Translations under genes and position numbers: made by a program
Notes under the pieces: generated by a model
The model's input: the letters and a program-made list of their open reading frames with translations, nothing else
Databases searched by the model: none
What the model was told of the DNA's origin: nothing
In this document: positions 1-12,609 of the stretch, piece by piece
Numbering within the stretch: position 1 is the first letter of the stretch
How the letters are laid out: each line of letters starts with the position of its first letter
NCBI GenBank assembly: GCA_029216955.1
Contig: JANAVB010016207.1
Coordinates: 1 to 64,000, forward strand
Source: Iris pallida
Lineage: Eukaryota; Streptophyta; Magnoliopsida; Asparagales; Iridaceae
Length of the DNA: 64,000 nt
Reading direction: 5' to 3'

Positions 1-1255
1 AAGTTTTGTGTTGTGTTCCCTCGTTTCTTTTTTGAATTATTAAGGTGTTAAAACTCTTTTAAATTCTTATTGGTGTGTGTTCATTAAGTATGGTTATTAT
101 TTCAGTAAGCTCCTGGATGGGACTATTCTATTCGATTGAATGTATGAGTGTATGGGAGGAAGAAGTTGATTCTTTAACTGGAAATTCTTTGATATCTGGG
201 TAAATGAATGTATATTTTGTCTGTTATAACTTGAGGCTGATTTGTCAAATAGGTTTTGAGCCCGATAGTTCCACTTGGATGTTAAACCTGGCAGCTAAGA
301 CTCTATTCGAATACCTGGGTTATGTTGACTAAGTTGTCTAATGAACTGATATTGCCATACTGTTTTGGAAGGGTTGCTTCCTAAGATAGATATCAATGTC
401 TGCCCCTGCAGATGAGAATTCATGTTAGAATTTTTATCAATAAAACTTGAGTTTATATAATATACATTGTCTTGATGAAATTAAGGAACTTGGGAATGAG
501 AAACTTAGCTCACTTTATATACTACAGTAATAGATTCCATTCTTAAACAGATTTCGAGTCTCTATTGTAATGACAGGTATCATTGTAGTTTAAGTTTTCT
601 TTAGATTAACTTAAGGCTAGTGAGTATAGTTGTTTTATTAGTTTATTCCAAAACAATGTTAGTTAAACTTTATATTTTATTAGTTAAATAATGGTTTTAA
701 GAATAGTTATAGGGAAATAATTGCTGAGTAGTTAAACTTTACATTCATGTACTATATTTCCTGCTGTACTATTTCTTGTACTTTCCTATTCATTCCAGTA
801 TATCTTTTTCATGTATCCCTGTACTCATTTCATACCATGTTCATGTTTCATTACCTAGAACTGTGCTTAGCTCCGCTCCTGACTGGATAAGTTGCAGGTG
901 AGATGGAGGCCATTTGCGATACCTTTTATGGACGGATGTTGTTATTCATGCTGAGCCAGCTGGAGCTGTGTTGGACTTAGAGGCTGCAGAAGCCTAGAGC
1001 TTTACCATTAGCATTTATATTTTACCTATATTTGAGACTAGTAGACTCTATCTTTCATTTGCTGGAATGTAATAGAATTATGAGACTTGTACTTTACTAT
1101 GGGTTGGGATACATTTATAGATGCTGTGATTTCTTACTTGCTCATGATTATCTGTTTAGATTTCCCTAGTTTGGTACAGCTTACTTCGTCGTGTCCAACG
1201 ACGAAGGCTGGGCGTGTCCGACTCGTGTCTGATTATTCGGGAGCGGGTCGTGACA
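1..1255 (+). mobile_element. 5' LTR of chromovirus A, left end outside window
   Basis: The stretch matches A's 3' LTR from about 29300 onward almost base for base, apart from a gap of about 537 bases (3' LTR 30058-30594 has no counterpart after about position 735). It ends in the family's terminal GGGTCGTGACA and is followed by a primer binding site, so it is the 5' LTR. No gene lies in it; short ORFs here are not conserved. Confidence 0.85.
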
Positions 1256-1264
1256 TATTTTTAG

Positions 1265-1283
1265 TGGTGGCCCATGCAGGTCT
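1265..1283 (+). other. Primer binding site of A (tRNA-Ile type)
   Basis: TGGTGGCCCATGCAGGTC followed by T lies 9 nt after the LTR end. It is complementary to the acceptor and T-stem 3' end of plant tRNA-Ile(AAU), as I recall that tRNA. The same block follows the LTRs of B, C and G. Confidence 0.75.
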
Positions 1284-1285
1284 AT

Positions 1286-1319
1286 CCTAATAGTACCTAG
1301 GTATTAGAGTACTATTAGG
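1286..1319 (+). other. Inverted repeat (hairpin) after A's primer binding site
   Basis: CCTAATAGTAC (1286-1296) and GTACTATTAGG (1309-1319) are perfect 11-nt complements around a 12-nt loop. The region also contains the self-complementary TACCTAGGTA. Position and shape recall retroviral dimerisation or packaging hairpins; that role is inference. Confidence 0.6.
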
Positions 1320-1327
1320 GGACTTGA

Positions 1328-1332
1328 ATTAC
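1328..1332. repeat. Target site duplication of element B, left copy (ATTAC)
   Basis: ATTAC immediately precedes the TG start of B's 5' LTR and recurs at 12480-12484 right after B's 3' LTR. The 5-bp direct repeat fixes both ends of B and shows it inserted into A's leader. Confidence 0.93.
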
Positions 1333-4300
1333 TGTGAAACCCAGATTTTAGATTTAATAGATTTATAATTCATTAATATTATACTATTTTATTATTATAA
1401 TGTGGGTTCGAAATTATTTTCAAAATAATAATTAGGATTTTTGTTTGCGAGACCAGCCTGGACCAGTTCGAACCCGAACCCAATTCGTTCCGAACCAATT
1501 CATTTTTACTTCTTTTGAAATCCTGGTTATATATTTATTATTAGTTTTTTTAAAAAAATTAATTAATTAAAAAAAAAACGTTGGTGCTGGTCACCCACGA
1601 CCAGCACCCTTACCTATTCTTTTGCTCCCCTTACTTCTCTCCTCCACACAACTCATCCCATTCTCCTCTCCCACGTTATTTCCCCTCCCCCTTATATTAA
1701 CACCACCACCACTCCTCCAGCATACCTACTTTTCCTCCCCTCTTTCAAACTCCCCCACTCCCTCACTTTTCATCCCTTTCCCCAAACACCCGAGCTTTCC
1801 CCAAATCCGTGCCCGTCCAGCGAGCTCCCTCGGCCCCCTTCGCAGACACCCGAGCCCCCGAGCCCGAGCCCTAGGCCGCACCCCGCTGCTCCGCCCTCCT
1901 GCGCGAGCCCTAGGCCGCTCTCCGGCGGCCAACGTCGACCCCTCTCCCCTCCGTCGGATCTCCCGCGCGCCCCTCGGGCCGCCCGCCGCTGTCCCACCGG
2001 CGCCGCTTCCCGGTCGGCCCCCTCAGCCCCCTCGGTCCGATCTCTCCGACGCCCCAGTGCCGGACCCCGACCCTCCGCTGCTGTCCCCTCCTCCTCTGCG
2101 AGCACCGTCGACCCCCTCGACCGTTCTTCCTCTTTTCCTCCCGATATGCTGTCCCGTGCTCGACCCGCTGTCCGCAACATCTTGCGGGTTCCGATCCGTT
2201 GACCAGCACTGCCTCGTGTGATTCCAGCGCTGTCCCGGTTTTCGAACTTGCTGTCCGTGGTTTTTCTTCCTATATTATCGTCTGAGAGCTCTAGCCGAGC
2301 AACCCAAGGTATAATTTTGTATTCCCTCCCCGTTTCCGTAGTCGATGATGAGATTGGTCCCCGATTCCTTCCCGGGAATTCGGTTTTGTGGGCATAATGG
2401 TTTCGGAGTTTCTGAAATCGTTTCTGTGATGTTCTGTGGTTATTTCGAATTTTTCCGAAATGTGTTATTCTGGACTTTGGGTGTTGGTGTTCCGACTTCA
2501 TTTTGGGATTTCGATTTTATTTTGGGTTTCCGATTTAGCTTCGAAAATGGTTCTGTGAATTTAATTTTATATAAAATAGTTTTGGAAGTTAAAATTTTGG
2601 GTTTTCCCTGGTTTGGGAAAATTGTTGGAGTTGTCGACATTTTCTCAGTTTTGGGTTGTCCCAGATATAGAGGAGATGCTGCCTAATTTTTCGAAAATAT
2701 TTTTAAAACGGATTTTCGTATAAAATTAGGACTTGAAAATCGGACTTTTGCAAAACGTTTATATTTTGGATTTGTCGGCTTTCGGATTTATGGATTTCTG
2801 TATCACCGTTTAGGCGACGACCTTATAGGTCGAATGAGCCTGGCGAAGCGCAAATGCTACAGGGTTCCTGTACGTTGAGGCTAGCCATAATATGACATTT
2901 GGACCAAGTCTGAGACTCATATAATTATTATCCTTTGTTTTAATTATTATTTTTAGTTCAAGAACTGCTTTTAGTATTTTTGGTGCAGGGCTTCGGCTTG
3001 CTGAATGGACCGCTTCCTCGCGTTCAGGATTCACCCGAGATTTATTATTTTTCCTAAAAATTCATTATTAAATAAATGTAAGGGCATAAGCCCAGTTTTC
3101 TATTTTTTTGTGCGATCCTGTATTGTGTAGCGTAGCTTCGTCTTGATTTTCTGAGTTATTGTTTTGGCTTTAAACGCATAGATTATTAAAATAAGTATTT
3201 ATTTTAATATAGAAAATTAATAAGGTTTTCTCACAGTAAATAAATTAGTAAAATTGCAAGTTTGTAAATTAACAAGAATTCACGTTTTCTCATTTAAAAG
3301 AAATAGTAGTTTATATATAATATTACAAAATACAAGTTTTGCCAAATTAACCGGTAATTGCCATTTTTTCCAATTAATCAATAATCGGCTTATTTTAAAT
3401 AAATAATAACTAACGTAGAATTGCGACGTTAGACGTTTTTCGGTAGAATAATTAATAACTTAAAACTTGACTAGGACCTGCTACTAGAAATTGTAACTAG
3501 CACACCTAGATGGTCGCAATATTGGTTCTAAGTCAAGTTCTCCAACTGTAGGATCTCGGAGACGAACCTAGCATCTTCCCGGAACCAACATCGTTTCCAG
3601 TCATAAAACAACGGCAAGTACGGTTGTGTTTGTTGAACAATTTAATTAGTAATTGTTATCTGCATGCTTAAACCACATTGTTACACGGAACTCTCTCATA
3701 GAGTATTGATTGATATTGATTGATTGCGGGATATTGGGGGAGTAGTGTAGTGTCTATGACCAATACCCCAAAGTATAATGATTGTATTAGCTTACCCCTC
3801 TTACACACGGGGATAAGCCATATCGTATCGCTAGGATACAATTGTACAACCCAAGCCGGTCATAGTCATTATCTACTCAAATCATATTGTTTTCTATCGT
3901 GTAGAATTGTTGGAAAATATTATTTCAAAACTGTTTAATATTGCAAATTTCTAATTATTAGTTGAATTGTTTAATTTTCATAATTGTACTTTGCTCTCTC
4001 CTGATTAGAGACAATATTTTTGAGATATTGAGGATGCTGAGCTATTGTACAATAGTTATTATGACCCGGTTCTGTACCCCGTGGTGTTGCTAGAGTCCCC
4101 ATTGGAGGATGCAGGATCTGAGGCCGACGAGCCAAACGTTTAGCTATAATTTTTTTCCTGTTTCCAGTTTGTTGTTTTGGATTTTGTTAGTTTGAATTCA
4201 GCATTTTATTACAGTTCCTTTACTTTCCTGTTGTACTTTCCAGATGTTTAATAAAGTTTTAAATTCCTGAATATTCAGTTGTGACAATATATAGATGTTG

Positions 4301-4403
4301 TTGTGATTACCTGCTAATGGAACAGCTTACTACCGCCGTCTCACAATGGTGCAGGCTGGGCATGATCCGGTTCGACCTAATTATTTGGGATCGGGTCGTG
4401 ACA
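1333..4403 (+). repeat. 5' LTR of element B
   Basis: Runs from TGTGAAACCC to GTGACA and is repeated at 9361-12479. It holds a C-rich, GC-rich stretch at about 1790-2220, probably transcribed leader, with a weak TATA-like TTATATTA near 1694. Proline-rich ORFs in the GC-rich part are not kept in the other LTR copy. No gene. Confidence 0.93.
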
Positions 4404-4411
4404 TGTTTTGG

Positions 4412-4429
4412 TGGTGGCCCATGCAGGTC
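4412..4429 (+). other. Primer binding site of B (tRNA-Ile type)
   Basis: TGGTGGCCCATGCAGGTC starts 8 nt after the LTR end and is identical to the site in A and C. Confidence 0.75.
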
Positions 4430-4584
4430 ATGAAACAACAACTTAGGAAAACATACCTAGAAACAATTAGAACACTAGAACATTGATTTGTCACAATAGG
4501 TCCGAATTATATACATAAATATTTTGTTTGACTATAGACTGGTAGGATACCTTGCTTATGTTTGTACCCTAAACCTTCCAGAAT

Positions 4585-5990
4585 ATGGCCAAAGGGAAGA
4601 CTACATATTCCGGCCCTGCTGAAGGTGAGGTGTCATCTACCAATCACCCCACCTTCTCAAGCACGTCGGGACCCACCTTTTTTGCAGCTGACTGACCGTC
4701 CCCATGCTGCACCAGCACCTCGTCCCGTTTACGCTACTACAGCGCAAACGGCAGAACCGGCACTCCCCCGACTGAGCCGCAGTCCCCTGCGATAATGCCC
4801 GCACTAGCTGCTCCACCAGTGCCCGTGGATCCCACCGATCTAGTGGCATGCTACGAGGAGTTCTTGAAGCCCAGAGAGCTCAAGCAGAATCTTATCGTGA
4901 ACAGACCGTAGCCCAAGCTGAAGCCATCGCGAGCAGACCGCGATCATGAGAGAAGGCATAGGAATGCCCACAATGTGGCTATGGCTGCCCTCGAGAGAGG
5001 AGCAACAACTTCATCGGAGCCACGACCTGCCAAGGTAAACATAAATCCAGGAGTTAAGTTATGTACCTTTTAGGCCATTCTTTTGATAAGAGGCGTATTA
5101 TTACATGAAGGTCGAAGACATAGAGAGTTTCAAGAAGCAAGGCCCTCGACCTTTCAAAGGAACCGAGGGTATCATCTACGCCGATGAATGGTTCGACAGC
5201 ATGTAGTGTCTCTTGGCGTCGCTCGACTCCAGAGGACCTCAAGACCGAAGCAGTAGGACTCCAGCTGCAAGATATGGCAAGCACCTGGTATCGAAATGAA
5301 CCCCGACTCTAGGACAAACAGCTGGACTGGGACACCTTAAAGAGGCTGTTCCGTAGGAAGTTCTTTCCATCGTCATAAATGCGGAGATGAAACAGTTCCA
5401 GGACCTGAAGCAAGGGAACATGACGATTGTAGTATATGGCAGAGTTCGACCGACTTAGCCGCTTTGCCCAGAACTTGGTAGCTGACCCCAAGGATCGTGC
5501 TGAAGATTCAGGTATAGACTAAGGGAGGAAATTCGTACCCCTGTGATCGCAGGTGGCGCCAAGACATACGAGAAGATTCTGATACGAGCTCAGGACGTGG
5601 AGAAAAGCCAACCTTCTCGTTCAAAGAGGGAGTATCCTAGGAACTGGCAACTTCCAGGGTAACCAGAAGAGGCCCAACAACAACAACAGGCCTTCGCACC
5701 ATCAGCAGCACCATCAGGCAAGGACCAATGAACGAGCGCCTCGAAAGCAGATCCCTGTCTGCGATTTCTGCAAGAGGCCAGGACATCAGGCGATCATCTG
5801 TAGGAAGAGGTTAGGATACTGTCTAGTCTGTGGGTCTACCACTCACCAAGTGAGGGACTGCCCCACAGCATCCAACCGGACCGGAGCAACTCAGCAAAGA
5901 GCTCCCCTACCCATTCAACAACGGTTTGGACAACACCAACAGAAGACCGGGAGAGCTTTTGCCCTAGCAGCAAAGAGCAAGAACCAGAGC
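4585..5990 (+). pseudogene. gag: Element B gag, broken
   Basis: Capsid/nucleocapsid protein of a chromovirus, which would package the element's RNA in the cytoplasm. The start is taken at ATG 4585 (MAKGKTTYSGPAEGE), just after a CCTTCCAG tract. Gag-like sequence follows (for example the segment encoding a GIIYADEW-type motif near 5170), ending in two zinc knuckles: C-x2-C-x4-H-x4-C at 5760-5801 and CLVCGSTTHQVRDC near 5820-5861. Several in-frame stops and at least one frameshift break the frame, so no full-length product is possible. Protease follows without a gap. The zinc knuckles are certain; exact ends are approximate. Confidence 0.75.
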
Positions 5991-6470
5991 AGGAACCCAC
6001 TGCTGATGTCATCATAGGTTCCATTTATGTGTTTTACATCCTTCTCTAGCATTATTTGATTCGGGTGCATCACACAGTTTCATATCATTAAAGTTTATTT
6101 CTGCACACCACCTAGATATGGAACTTAGCAAGATTATAGAGTTATGACCGGTGGTGGACCCATATCCATCACCGAGGCTTGTAATTCCCATAACTATCTC
6201 AGGCCATTACTTGTGATGCCTTTGCCCAACTATCATATAGTCCTAGGGATGGACTGGTTAAGTGAGCAGCATGCGCTGATAGATTGTCACAGAGGATGTG
6301 TAATCTTCAGCACGCCAGGAGAACCGGAGTTTGAATCTCTCGAGCTCTGAAAGACATGAATAGTGTTACCTACTCCTCCATCACCGAAGAACCCGGGCCT
6401 CCTCACCCTATTATAGCAAATTCATGGACGTCTTTCCAGATAGTCTTCCAGGATTGCCGCCAGATCGAGT
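5991..6470 (+). pseudogene. Element B protease region, broken
   Basis: Aspartic protease that would mature Gag-Pol. The active-site triad context LFDSGASHSF begins near 6052, with D-S-G at 6058-6066. The later conserved segment HIVLGMDWLSEQHALIDCH, typical of the plant Ty3 protease C-terminus, lies near 6233-6290. A frameshift separates the two halves. It is followed by the RT region. Confidence 0.75.
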
Positions 6471-7740
6471 GTGGAATTCTTCATCGATTAGTACCCGCTC
6501 CTCCTCTATTTAATGAGGATGCTACAGAATCTTAAGGAGGCAAAGGAGATGAAGGACCAGATTGATGAACTGAAGGCACAGGAATTTATCAGAGACGGGG
6601 CTTCATCCTGGGGAGCACCAGTTTTGTTCGTGCCCAAGAAGGATGGAACCGTGCAGATGTGTATTGATTACGGGCGCTGACCAACATCACCATCAAGAAC
6701 AAGTACCCTCTGCCATGGATCGATGACCTGTTTGATCAACTGAGTGGAGCTAAGGTATTTTCGAAGATAGATCTCAGATCAGGCTACCACCAAATCAAGG
6801 TCAGGAAGGAGGATATTCCAAAGACGGCGTTCAACACCAATATGGTCAGTATAAATTTTTGGTCATGCCGTTTGGACTGACGAATGCCCCTACAGTTTTC
6901 ATGAACCTCATGAAGAAGGTCTTCTATAAATACCTGGATCAATTTGTTGTTGTTTTATCGATGACATACTGATCTACTCGAAAACTGAAGAAGAGCATGA
7001 AGAGCACCTGAGGAAAGTTCTGAGCACTTGTGGAAGGAGAAGCTATATGGTAAGCTATCTAAATGTGAATTCTTTTTAGACAAAGTAGATTTTATGGGCC
7101 ATGTTGTCACAGAAAAAGGAATTTCAGTGGATCCAAAGAAGATAGCGGCTATTGAGAAGTGGATTGCACCAAGTTCGGTTGCAGAAATCAGAAGCTTTTT
7201 GGGTTTGGCTGGCTACTACCGGAAGTTTGTGAAGGATTTCTCCAGGATTGCTGAACCAATGACGAAGCTCACTAGGAAGAATCAAGAATTTGTTTGGTCG
7301 AAAGCCTGCCAGTCAGCATTTGAGGAACTGAAGGAGAGGCTTACAACGGCGCCGATACTTGCGCTACCCTCAGGTACCGGCGGTTTCTTAATTATAGTGA
7401 TGCTTCTGGTAAGGGATTGGGCTGCATTCTTCAATAATACGGGAAAGTAATTGCTTACGCATCTAGGTAATTACGGACTCATGAGAAGAACTATCCTACA
7501 CATGATTTGGAGCTTGCAGCGGTGATATTTGCATTGAAGCTATGGAAGCACTACCTTTATGAAGAGAGTAGAAATATTACAAACACAAAGTCTTAAATAT
7601 GTTTTTACTCAGAAGGAGCTGAACATGTGACAAAGACGATGGCTGGAGCTGATGAAGGATTTTGACATCAACCTGCAGTATCATCGGGTAAGGCTAATGT
7701 TGTTGCAGATGCACTTAGTCGATACCCGATGGCAATGTTC
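6471..7740 (+). pseudogene. pol: Element B reverse transcriptase and RNase H, broken
   Basis: RT motifs appear in order: [23 protein letters not shown] (near 6570), a degraded IDYRALN block (6660), [12 protein letters not shown] (near 6770), the MPFGLTNAP block (near 6870) and the FIDD active site near 6957, with a one-base deletion directly before it. The thumb region is readable at 7028-7450 ([18 protein letters not shown]). RNase H follows with [10 protein letters not shown] and [11 protein letters not shown] segments (about 7390-7560) and [10 protein letters not shown] near 7700. Repeated frameshifts and stops show that it is non-functional. Confidence 0.8.
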
Positions 7741-9303
7741 TTGACCAAGGAGCGTCATTTACTGGAGGACATAGAAAGCTTGGACTGGAGGTTGTACTAC
7801 CCGAAGAAGAAATAAAGAAACTGGAAAGAGAAGCCATTGTACCAGGAGCTGATTCAACAATAATGCAGTTGCAAGTGCGTTCAAGTCTAATGGACAGAGT
7901 CAAGGAGGCACAATTCCAAGACGAGACGCTTTGCAAACTCAGAGATCAAGTGCTGGCAGGAACACTTAAAGGATTCTCAATCGCCAGTGACAGAGCACTG
8001 AAGCATGGTACGAGGCTGTGCGTACCAACTGGCGAACTGAGGAATGAGCTGATGCAAGAAGCGCACAACAGTCGCAGTATTCCATACATCCAGGAGCCAA
8101 CAAAATATATCAAGATATGCGTACTATAGTATGGTGGTATGGAATAAAGAAGGACGTATCCAGGTATAGGCTAGATGTTAATTTGTCAACAAGTGAAAGC
8201 TAGCAGACAGCGCCAGCAGGACTGTTGCAGCCGCTTGACATCCCGGAGTAGAAATAGGAGCACATAACGATGGACTTTGTGTCAGGACTGCCTCGATCCC
8301 AAGGAGGAAAGGATGCTATTTGGGTTATCGTGGACGACTGACGAAGTCAGCTCACTTTATCCCCTTCAAGGTTGGTCTATCCACGAGAAGTTGGCAGCAC
8401 TATACATGCGGCACATCTACCGGATTCATGGAGTTTTGGTAGTTTGTGTCTGACAGAGATACTAGATTTACCTCTCACTTTGGAAGAGTTTGTATGACAG
8501 TTTGGGAACACAACTGAAGTTCAGCACCGCCTACCATCCCCAGACTGACGGACAATCAGAGAACAATCCAGACGCTAGAAGACATGCTGAGATCCTGCAT
8601 TTGGAATTTGGAGGGTCTTGGGAAGACCATTGCACTTGGTAGAGTTTTCCTACAACAACAGCTACCAAGCTAGCATCGGTATGACACCGTTCGAGGCACT
8701 CTGTGGACGTCGTTGCCGTACTCCACTAGCTTGGGACAACGTCGGAGAACGAGTATTGCTTGGACCTGAGATGGTGACCGATGCAGCAGAGAAGGTAAAG
8801 ATGATCAGAGACAGCTCAGGATTGCCCAAGACAGACATAAGTATTGGGCCGATAGCAGCCGACGGCCATTGGAGTTTGAAGAAGGTGACAGTGTATTCGT
8901 GAAGATCTCACCTACCAGAGGAACCATCCGTTTCAGAAGAGCAGGAAAGCTAAGCCCCATATATATTGGTCCTTTTGAAGTACTCAACAGGATTGGAGAA
9001 GTGGCTTATCGGGTGGCTCTACCCCCAAGTCTCGAAGGCGTCCACAACGTCTTCCACGTTTCGCAGCTGAGACGCCACATCCCGGACCCGAGCCACATCT
9101 TGGACCATTCGGAGTTAGAAATTGGACCCAGCCTCACAGTGCTAGAGAAGCCAGTGGCAATATTGGACAGAGGAGAGAAGAGAACCAGAAACTCTGTGAT
9201 GCCGATAGTCAGAGTCATGTGGTGGCACAACTCACCAGGTGAGTCTACCTGGGAGCGAGAAGACCAGATGCGGGAGCAGTATCCGTATCTATTTAAGACT
9301 TGA
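7741..9303 (+). pseudogene. pol: Element B integrase and chromodomain, broken
   Basis: Integrase inserts element DNA; the chromodomain directs chromoviruses to marked chromatin. The HHCC region near 8060-8210 is eroded. The core is readable as [13 protein letters not shown] (first Asp, near 8270), [11 protein letters not shown] (second Asp, near 8450) and TDGQSE (Glu, near 8545) followed by a frameshift. The C-terminal part is open at 8869-9303, including a GPFEVLNRIGEVAYR segment and a Tekay-type chromodomain ending STWEREDQMREQYPYLF. The stop at 9301-9303 is the natural end of pol. Confidence 0.82.
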
Positions 9304-9328
9304 GGTAACCCCTAATCCAGCCTTTAAT

Positions 9329-9360
9329 TTCGAGGACAAAATTTTCTAAGGAGGGAAGAT
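9329..9360 (+). other. Polypurine tract of B with conserved upstream block
   Basis: CGAGGACAAAATT then AAGGAGGGAAGAT directly before the 3' LTR. Purine-rich RNA here primes plus-strand DNA synthesis. The CGAGGAC block recurs before the tracts of A, C and G. Confidence 0.85.
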
Positions 9361-12300
9361 TGTGAAACCCAGATTTTAGATTTAATGGATTTGTAATTTA
9401 TTAATATTATACTATTTATTATTATTGTATTGTGGGTTCGAAATTATTTTAAAATAATAATTAGAATTTTTGTTTGCGAGATCCGAGCCTGGACCAGTTC
9501 GAACCCAAACCCAATTCCGTTCCGAACTAATTCATTTTTACTTCGTTTGAAATCCTGGTTATATATATTATTATTAGTTTTTTAAAAATTAATTAATTAA
9601 TTAAAAAAAAACCCGTTGGTGCTGTCAACCACGACCAGCACCCTTACCTATTCTTTTGCTCCCCTTACTTCTCTCCTCCACACAACTCATGCCATTCTCC
9701 TCTACTCCACGTTATTTCCCCTCCCCCTTATATTACACCAGCACCACTTCTCCCACAAACCTCCAGCAAACCTACTTTTTCTTCCCCTCACTCTCAAACT
9801 CCCCTAATCTCTCACTTTTCCTTCTTTCCCCAAAACACCCAAGCTTTCCCCAACTCCGTGCCCGTCCAGCGAGCTCCCTCGGCCCCCTTCGCCGACACTC
9901 GAGCCCCCAGCCCTAGCCCTAGGCCGCAACCCCCGCGCGAGCCCTAGGCCGCTCCCCGACGGCCAACGTCGACCCCCGCCTTCGGCATCCGCCGGATCTC
10001 CCGTGCGCCTCCCGGGCGCGGCAAGCCGCTGTCCCGCCGGCGCCGCTTCCCGGTCGGCCCCCTCAGCCCCTCTCGGTCCGATCTCCCCGTACGCCTCTGT
10101 GCCGGACTCCGACCCTCGCCGCTGCTGTCCCGGCCTTCTCCGCGATCACCGGCCGACCCCCCGGCCGTTCTCCCTCTTTTTGAGCTCCCGATCTACTGTC
10201 CTGTGCTCGACCCGCTGTCCGTAACATCTTGCGGGTTCCGATCCGTTGACCAGCACCTCCTCGTGTGATTCCAGCGCTGTCCCGGGGTTTTCGAACCTGC
10301 TGTCCGTGGTTTTTCTTCCTATATTATCATCTGAGAGCTCTAGCCGAGCAACCCAAGGTATAATTTCGTATTCCCGTCCCCGTTTCCGTAGTCGATGATG
10401 AGATTGGTCCCCGATTCCTTCCCGAGAAATCGGTTTTGTGGGCGTAATGCTTTCGGAGTTTTCGAAATCATTTCTGTGATGTTCTGTGGTTATTTCAGAT
10501 TTTTCCGAAATGTGTTATTCTGGATTTTTCGGTGTTGTGGTGTTCCGACTTTATTTCGGGATTTCCGATTTTATTTTGGGTTTTCGATTTAGCTTCGAAA
10601 ATGGTTCTGTGAATTTAATTTTTATGTAAAATGGTTTTGGAAGTTAAAATTTTGGGTTTTCCCTGGTTTGGGATAATTGTTGGAGTTGTCGGTGTATTTT
10701 CCCAATTTTGGGTTGTCCCAGATATAGAGGAGATGTTGCCCAATTTTTGGAAATATTTTTAAAACGAATTTTCGTATAAAATTAGGGACTTAAAAATTGG
10801 ACTTTTGCAAAACATTTATATTTTGCATTTGTCGGCTTTCGGATTTATGGATTTCTGTATCACCTTTTAGGCGACGACCTTATAGGTCGAATGAGCCTGG
10901 CGAAGCGCAAACGCTACAGGGTTCCTGTACGTTGAGGCACCAGCCAATAATATGACATTTGGACCAAGTCTGAGACTCATATAATTAATATCCTTTGTTT
11001 TATAATTATTATTTTTAGTTCGGGAACTGCTTTTAGTATTTTTGGTACAGGGCTTCGGCCTGCTGAATGGACCGCTTCCCGACGTTCAGGATTCACCCGA
11101 GATTTATTATTTTTCCTAAAAATTCATTTATATAAATAAATGTATGGGCATAAGCCCCGTTTTCTATTTTCTTTGCCGCGACCCTGTATTGTGTAGTGTA
11201 GCTTCTTCTTGATTTTCTGAGTTATTGTTCTGGCTTTAAACGCGTAGATTATTAAAATGAGTATTTATTTTAATATAGAAAATTAATAAGGTTTTCTCAC
11301 AGTAAATAAATTAGTAAAATTGCAAGTTTGTAACTTAACAAGAATTCACGTTTTCTCATTTAAAAGAAAAATAGTAGTTTATATATAATATTACAAAATA
11401 CAAGTTTTGCCAAATTAACCGGTAATTGCCATTTTTTTCCAATTAATCAATAACCGGCTTATTTTAAATAAATAATAACGAACGTAGAATTGCGACGTTA
11501 GACGTTTTTCGGTAGAATAATTAATAACTTAAAACTTGACTAGGAACTGCTACTAGAAATTGCAACTAGCACACCTAGAATGGTCTCAATATTGGTTCTA
11601 AGTCAAGTTCTCCAACTGTAGGATCTCGGAGACGAACCTAGCATCTTCCCGGAACCAACATCGTTTTCAGTCATAAAACAAAGGCAAGTACGGTTGTGTT
11701 TGTTGAGCAATTTAATTAGTAATTGTTATCTGCATGCTTAAACCACATTATTACACGGAACTCTCTCCTAGAGTATTTATTGATATTGATTGATTGCGGG
11801 ATATTGGGGGAGTAGTGTAGTGTCTATGACCAATACCCCAAATAGTATAATAATTGTATTAGCTTACCCCTCTTACACACGGGGATAAGCCATATCGTAT
11901 CGCTAGGATACAATTGTACAACCGAAGCCGGTCATAGTCATTATCTACTCAAATCACATTGTTTTCTATCGTGTAGAATTGTTGGAAAATATTATTTCAA
12001 AACTGTTTAATACTGCAGATTTCTAATTATTAGTTGAATTGTTTAATTTTCATAATTGTACTTTGCTCCCTCCTGACTGGAGACAACATTTTTAGAAGAT
12101 ATTGAGGATATCGAGCTATTGTACAATAGCTATTATGACCCGGTTCTGTATCCTGTGGTGTTGCCAGAGTCCCCATTGGAGGATGCAGGACCTGAGGCCG
12201 ACGAGCCGAACGTTTAGCTAGATATTTTTTTCTATTTCCAGTTTTGTTGTTTTGGATTTTGTTAGTTTGAATTCAGCATTTCATTACAGTTCTTTTACTT

Positions 12301-12479
12301 TCCAGTTATTCTTTCCAGATGTTGAATAAAGTTTTAAATTCCCGAATATTCAGTTGTGACAAATGTATAGATGTTGTTGTGATTACCTGCTAATGGAACA
12401 GCTTACTGTCGCCGTCTCACAACGGTACAGGCTGGGCATGATCCGGTTCGACCCAATTATTTGGGATCGGGTCGTGACA
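9361..12479 (+). repeat. 3' LTR of element B
   Basis: Matches 1333-4403 along its whole length with scattered substitutions and small indels and ends GGGTCGTGACA before ATTAC. The GC-rich leader recurs at about 9850-10230. No gene. Confidence 0.93.
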
Positions 12480-12484
12480 ATTAC
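12480..12484. repeat. Target site duplication of element B, right copy (ATTAC)
   Basis: Pairs with 1328-1332. Beyond it the leader of element A resumes. Confidence 0.93.
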
Positions 12485-12609
12485 ACTAGGGAAGCTTGAA
12501 TCACAGCATAGGAAATCGGGTACATCGGGTATATATAGTTATTATATAAACATTTATATTTTCTGGTAGGTTAGGTTTTTATCAATCACGAAGTTTTCTT
12601 TCTATTACA

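Larger units (their letters stand above)
1333..12479 (+). mobile_element. Element B: complete but decayed Tekay-like chromovirus
   Basis: An 11.1 kb LTR retrotransposon with LTRs of 3071 and 3119 bp starting TGTGAAACCC and ending GGGTCGTGACA, a tRNA-Ile-type primer site, gag, protease, RT, RNase H, integrase, chromodomain and polypurine tract in the order of Ty3/gypsy chromoviruses. ATTAC duplications flank it. The coding part has many frameshifts and stops, so it is dead. It sits within the leader of element A and is therefore younger than A. Confidence 0.93.

Noticed and set aside
1265..1283. A tRNA-Ile gene
   Set aside because: Only the 3'-end complement is present, with no cloverleaf; its place after LTRs marks a primer site.
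1622..2221. 199-codon proline-rich ORF in B's 5' LTR
   Set aside because: It lies in a C-rich LTR leader; the 3' LTR copy is broken, and overlapping frames on both strands are open as expected from GC-rich sequence. No domain.
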